This document shows positions 61,670 through 64,000 of a DNA stretch of 64,000 nucleotides, one piece after another. The notes under the pieces are model-generated. The model did no database searches. It saw nothing but the letters and a program-made list of their open reading frames with translations, and had not been told where the DNA came from. The stretch comes from Lacinutrix himadriensis (GTDB lineage Bacteria > Bacteroidota > Bacteroidia > Flavobacteriales > Flavobacteriaceae). A program made the position numbers and the translations under genes. Numbering within the stretch: position 1 is the stretch's first letter; every line of letters begins with the position of its first letter. The stretch covers positions 434,001 to 498,000 of the forward strand of contig NZ_LIQI01000022.1 of assembly GCF_001418105.1 (NCBI RefSeq). Direction: 5' to 3'.

Positions 61670-63199
61670 ATGCTAACATTTAACGGAAAACTAGGATTAG
61701 AAGATTTTTACAAAATAATAATAGAAAACAGCAATATTAAGGTAGACGACTCCGTTTTTGAAACGGTAGAGCAGAGTTTTAACTTTCTTAAAAAATTCTC
61801 AGAAAACAAAGTAATTTATGGTGTGAATACAGGTTTCGGACCAATGGCACAATATAAAATTAAAGATTCTGAACGTATTCAATTACAATACAATTTAATT
61901 CGTAGTCATGCATCTGGAACGGGAAATCCAATTGCTCCAGAATATGTAAAAGCAGCAATGCTTGCTAGATTAAACACCTTATCTTTAGGTAATTCTGGTG
62001 TGCATGTTTCTGTTATTAAATTAATGACAGAACTTATAAATAGAGACATTACTCCTTTAATTTACGAACATGGAGGTGTTGGTGCTAGTGGAGATTTAGT
62101 ACAACTTGCACATTTAGCATTAGTTTTAATTGGTGAAGGTGAAGTGTTTTATAAAGGCGAAAGATTAGCGACTAAAGACGTTTTTGAAAAAGAGAATTTA
62201 ACGCCTATTTCTGTAGAGCTTCGTGAAGGTTTAGCACTAATGAATGGTACTTCGGTAATGACCGGAATTGGTATTGTAAACACCATGTACACCAGACGTT
62301 TATTAAACTGGATGATTTCTTGTTCTGCTGCAATTAATGAAATTGTTGAAGCGTATGATGATCATTTATCGGAAGAATTAAACAATTCAAAAAAACATAA
62401 AGGACAACAAAATATTGCTAAAAGCATGCGTGAGCATTTAGCAGATAGTAAACTTACTAGAAAAAGAGAACACCATTTATACGAGGCAAACAATGATGAT
62501 GTTTCTGTTTTTCAAGATAAAGTACAAGAATATTATTCGTTACGTTGTGTACCGCAAATTTTAGGTCCTGTACTAGATACTTTAAGTAGCGTAGAAAATA
62601 TTTTAATAGAAGAAGTGAACTCTGCAAATGACAATCCTATTGTAAATGTAGAAAAACAACACGTATATCACGGAGGAAACTTTCATGGTGATTATGTGTC
62701 TCTAGAAATGGACAAGCTTAAAATAGTAGTTACTAAAATGAGTATGCTTGCAGAAAGACAACTTAACTACTTATTAAATCCTAGCTTAAATAATATACTT
62801 CCAGCATTTGTAAATCTTGGGAAATTAGGATTGAATTTTGGTATGCAAGGTGTGCAATTTACTGCTACTTCTACAACTGCCGAAAATCAAACATTGTCTA
62901 ACCCAATGTATGTGCACTCTATTCCTAACAACAACGACAATCAAGATATTGTAAGTATGGGAACAAACGCTGCTTTAATAACTAAAAAAGTTATTGAAAA
63001 TGCATTTGAGGTGATGGCTATCGAATTAATTACAGTAGTGCAAGCTATAGAATATTTAAAAGCACAAGATAAAGTCTCATCAAAAACTAAAAAAATGTAT
63101 GAGGAGATACGAGAAATAGTTCCAGCATTTAAAGATGACGTTATTATGTATCCTTATGTGAATCTTGTAAAAGATTACATCATTAACAATGAAGCATAA
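61670..63199 (+). CDS. aromatic amino acid (tyrosine/histidine) ammonia-lyase
   Basis: 509 aa. The MIO prosthetic group forms from Ala-Ser-Gly in GGVGASGDLVQLAHLAL, and YGVNTGFGPMA and NDNPIVNVE are family blocks. The selectivity loop reads NLIRSHASGTGNP, with Ser-His as in histidine lyases but also as in some flavobacterial tyrosine lyases. With the FAD enzyme beside it, deamination of tyrosine to p-coumarate for flexirubin is more likely than histidine breakdown, because no other hut genes are near. It is followed after 13 nt by a WG-repeat gene. Confidence 0.9.
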   Translation: MLTFNGKLGLEDFYKIIIENSNIKVDDSVFETVEQSFNFLKKFSENKVIYGVNTGFGPMAQYKIKDSERIQLQYNLIRSHASGTGNPIAPEYVKAAMLARLNTLSLGNSGVHVSVIKLMTELINRDITPLIYEHGGVGASGDLVQLAHLALVLIGEGEVFYKGERLATKDVFEKENLTPISVELREGLALMNGTSVMTGIGIVNTMYTRRLLNWMISCSAAINEIVEAYDDHLSEELNNSKKHKGQQNIAKSMREHLADSKLTRKREHHLYEANNDDVSVFQDKVQEYYSLRCVPQILGPVLDTLSSVENILIEEVNSANDNPIVNVEKQHVYHGGNFHGDYVSLEMDKLKIVVTKMSMLAERQLNYLLNPSLNNILPAFVNLGKLGLNFGMQGVQFTATSTTAENQTLSNPMYVHSIPNNNDNQDIVSMGTNAALITKKVIENAFEVMAIELITVVQAIEYLKAQDKVSSKTKKMYEEIREIVPAFKDDVIMYPYVNLVKDYIINNEA

Positions 63200-63212
63200 A
63201 ACGGTTTCTTCT

Positions 63213-64000
63213 ATGAAAACAAGATTCCTTTTACTTGCATTCCTTTTAGTAGGTATTTCCATAAATGCACAAGAGCTCGCTTTAGCAAAACTGGACAGTA
63301 AATTTGGTTATATCTCAAGAACTGGGGATTGGCATATTCAACCACAGTTTAAAGTTGCAAAAAACTTTTCTGATGATATGGCTGCAGCCATGAATGACAA
63401 AGGAAAATGGGGATATATAAATCGTCAAGGGGAATGGGCTATTCCTCCTAAATTTAAAAAAGCTAAATATTTCGATTCTGGAATTGCTGTCGTTTTAGAT
63501 GGAAGAAAATGGATTTACATCAACAAAAAGGGAGAACAAATTCTTAATAATGTAGACACCGATCACATGTTTGACTTTTCTGAAGGATTTGCTCAAATAA
63601 AAAAAAGAGGAAAAATTGGTTTTATAAATACTACCGGAAAAGTAATTGTAGAACCTAAGTTTGAAGTAGCTGATGATTTTTTTAATGGCTATTCTAAAAT
63701 AATTTATAAAGATGATTTTGGTGTAATTGACACCACTGGAGCGTATTTATTAAAACCGGAATACACTTTTGTTCCAAAATTTATATACGATAAAAACAGA
63801 ATTGGTGTTAAAAAGAAAGGTTCTCCTGGAGTAATTATTGATGGAGAATTTCACCCTATTGCCGATGCTAACAGAATTTGGGAATTCCCAAAAAATAGTA
63901 ATCTTACTCCTGTTTATAAAGATTGGAGAATAGGTTTTGTAGACCATAAAGGTAACTGGGTTATTGAACCTGAATTTAAAGCTGCTAAAGCATTCTCTAA
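63213..64000 (+). CDS. WG-repeat protein, secreted (cut by window edge)
   Basis: The frame opens at the ATG at 63213 and is still open at the last base, giving at least 262 residues. A Sec leader (FLLLAFLLVGISINAQ) precedes repeats of about 45 residues: KFGYISRTGDWHIQPQFKVA, WGYINRQGEWAIPPKFKKA, GFINTTGKVIVEPKFEVA and GFVDHKGNWVIEPEFKAA. WG repeats form beta-rich surface or secreted proteins of unclear function. It immediately follows the ammonia-lyase gene. Confidence 0.9.
   Translation, partial: MKTRFLLLAFLLVGISINAQELALAKLDSKFGYISRTGDWHIQPQFKVAKNFSDDMAAAMNDKGKWGYINRQGEWAIPPKFKKAKYFDSGIAVVLDGRKWIYINKKGEQILNNVDTDHMFDFSEGFAQIKKRGKIGFINTTGKVIVEPKFEVADDFFNGYSKIIYKDDFGVIDTTGAYLLKPEYTFVPKFIYDKNRIGVKKKGSPGVIIDGEFHPIADANRIWEFPKNSNLTPVYKDWRIGFVDHKGNWVIEPEFKAAKAFS

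Overview
The window comes from a marine member of the Flavobacteriaceae (Bacteroidota). The evidence is the low-GC, A-rich sequence, the lack of Shine-Dalgarno sites, promoters of the TTG-N19-TAnnTTTG type, a SusC/SusD pair, many Sec or lipobox leaders, a T9SS C-terminal sorting domain and a flexirubin-type gene pair at the right edge. I cannot name the genus from the sequence alone. I saw no tRNA, rRNA, CRISPR array, insertion sequence or prophage.

Layout. 1-3.5 kb: the end of fbp, then a compact four-gene operon (coiled-coil protein, probable roadblock/longin-fold protein, Rab-like small GTPase, hybrid histidine kinase). 3.5-20 kb: housekeeping genes (TerB-like, mfd, TlpA-like thioredoxin, DUF983, AraC regulator, methyltransferase, YraN, LD-carboxypeptidase, metG, two lipocalin-like proteins, NlpE/META lipoprotein, tex, amidase-like enzyme). 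20-42 kb: a complete alginate utilisation locus. 42-60 kb: a DMT exporter, a secreted M36 protease, a short SSB, small enzymes, M28 and M13 peptidases, threonine dehydrogenase and two tandem paralogues of unknown function. 60-64 kb: an FAD oxidoreductase and an aromatic amino acid ammonia-lyase that look like the edge of a flexirubin cluster, then a truncated WG-repeat protein.

Alginate locus. PL6, two PL7 and PL17 lyases, all lipoproteins, cut alginate. SusC/SusD import oligomers across the outer membrane and an ExuT-like MFS carrier imports monomers. KdgF linearises the unsaturated uronate, one or two SDR reductases convert DEH to KDG, and KdgK and KdgA convert KDG to pyruvate and glyceraldehyde 3-phosphate. 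A GntR/FCD regulator lies inside the locus. Two promoters, ahead of PL6 and ahead of susC, share one architecture: TTG, exactly 19 nt, TAnnTTTG, then a fused operator made of two TGGTwAACCA palindromes 13 bp apart. The locus therefore looks like one regulon with two coordinated start points.

Oddities. Between the two PL7 genes sit a gluconokinase/6-phosphogluconate dehydrogenase fusion and an Nramp-fold transporter that lacks the canonical metal-binding residues. Neither belongs to the textbook alginate pathway. Other points of interest are the small-GTPase operon, a dispersed palindromic repeat translated in frame inside metG, a terminator that doubles as the last codons of a convergent gene, and a half-length LacI regulator.
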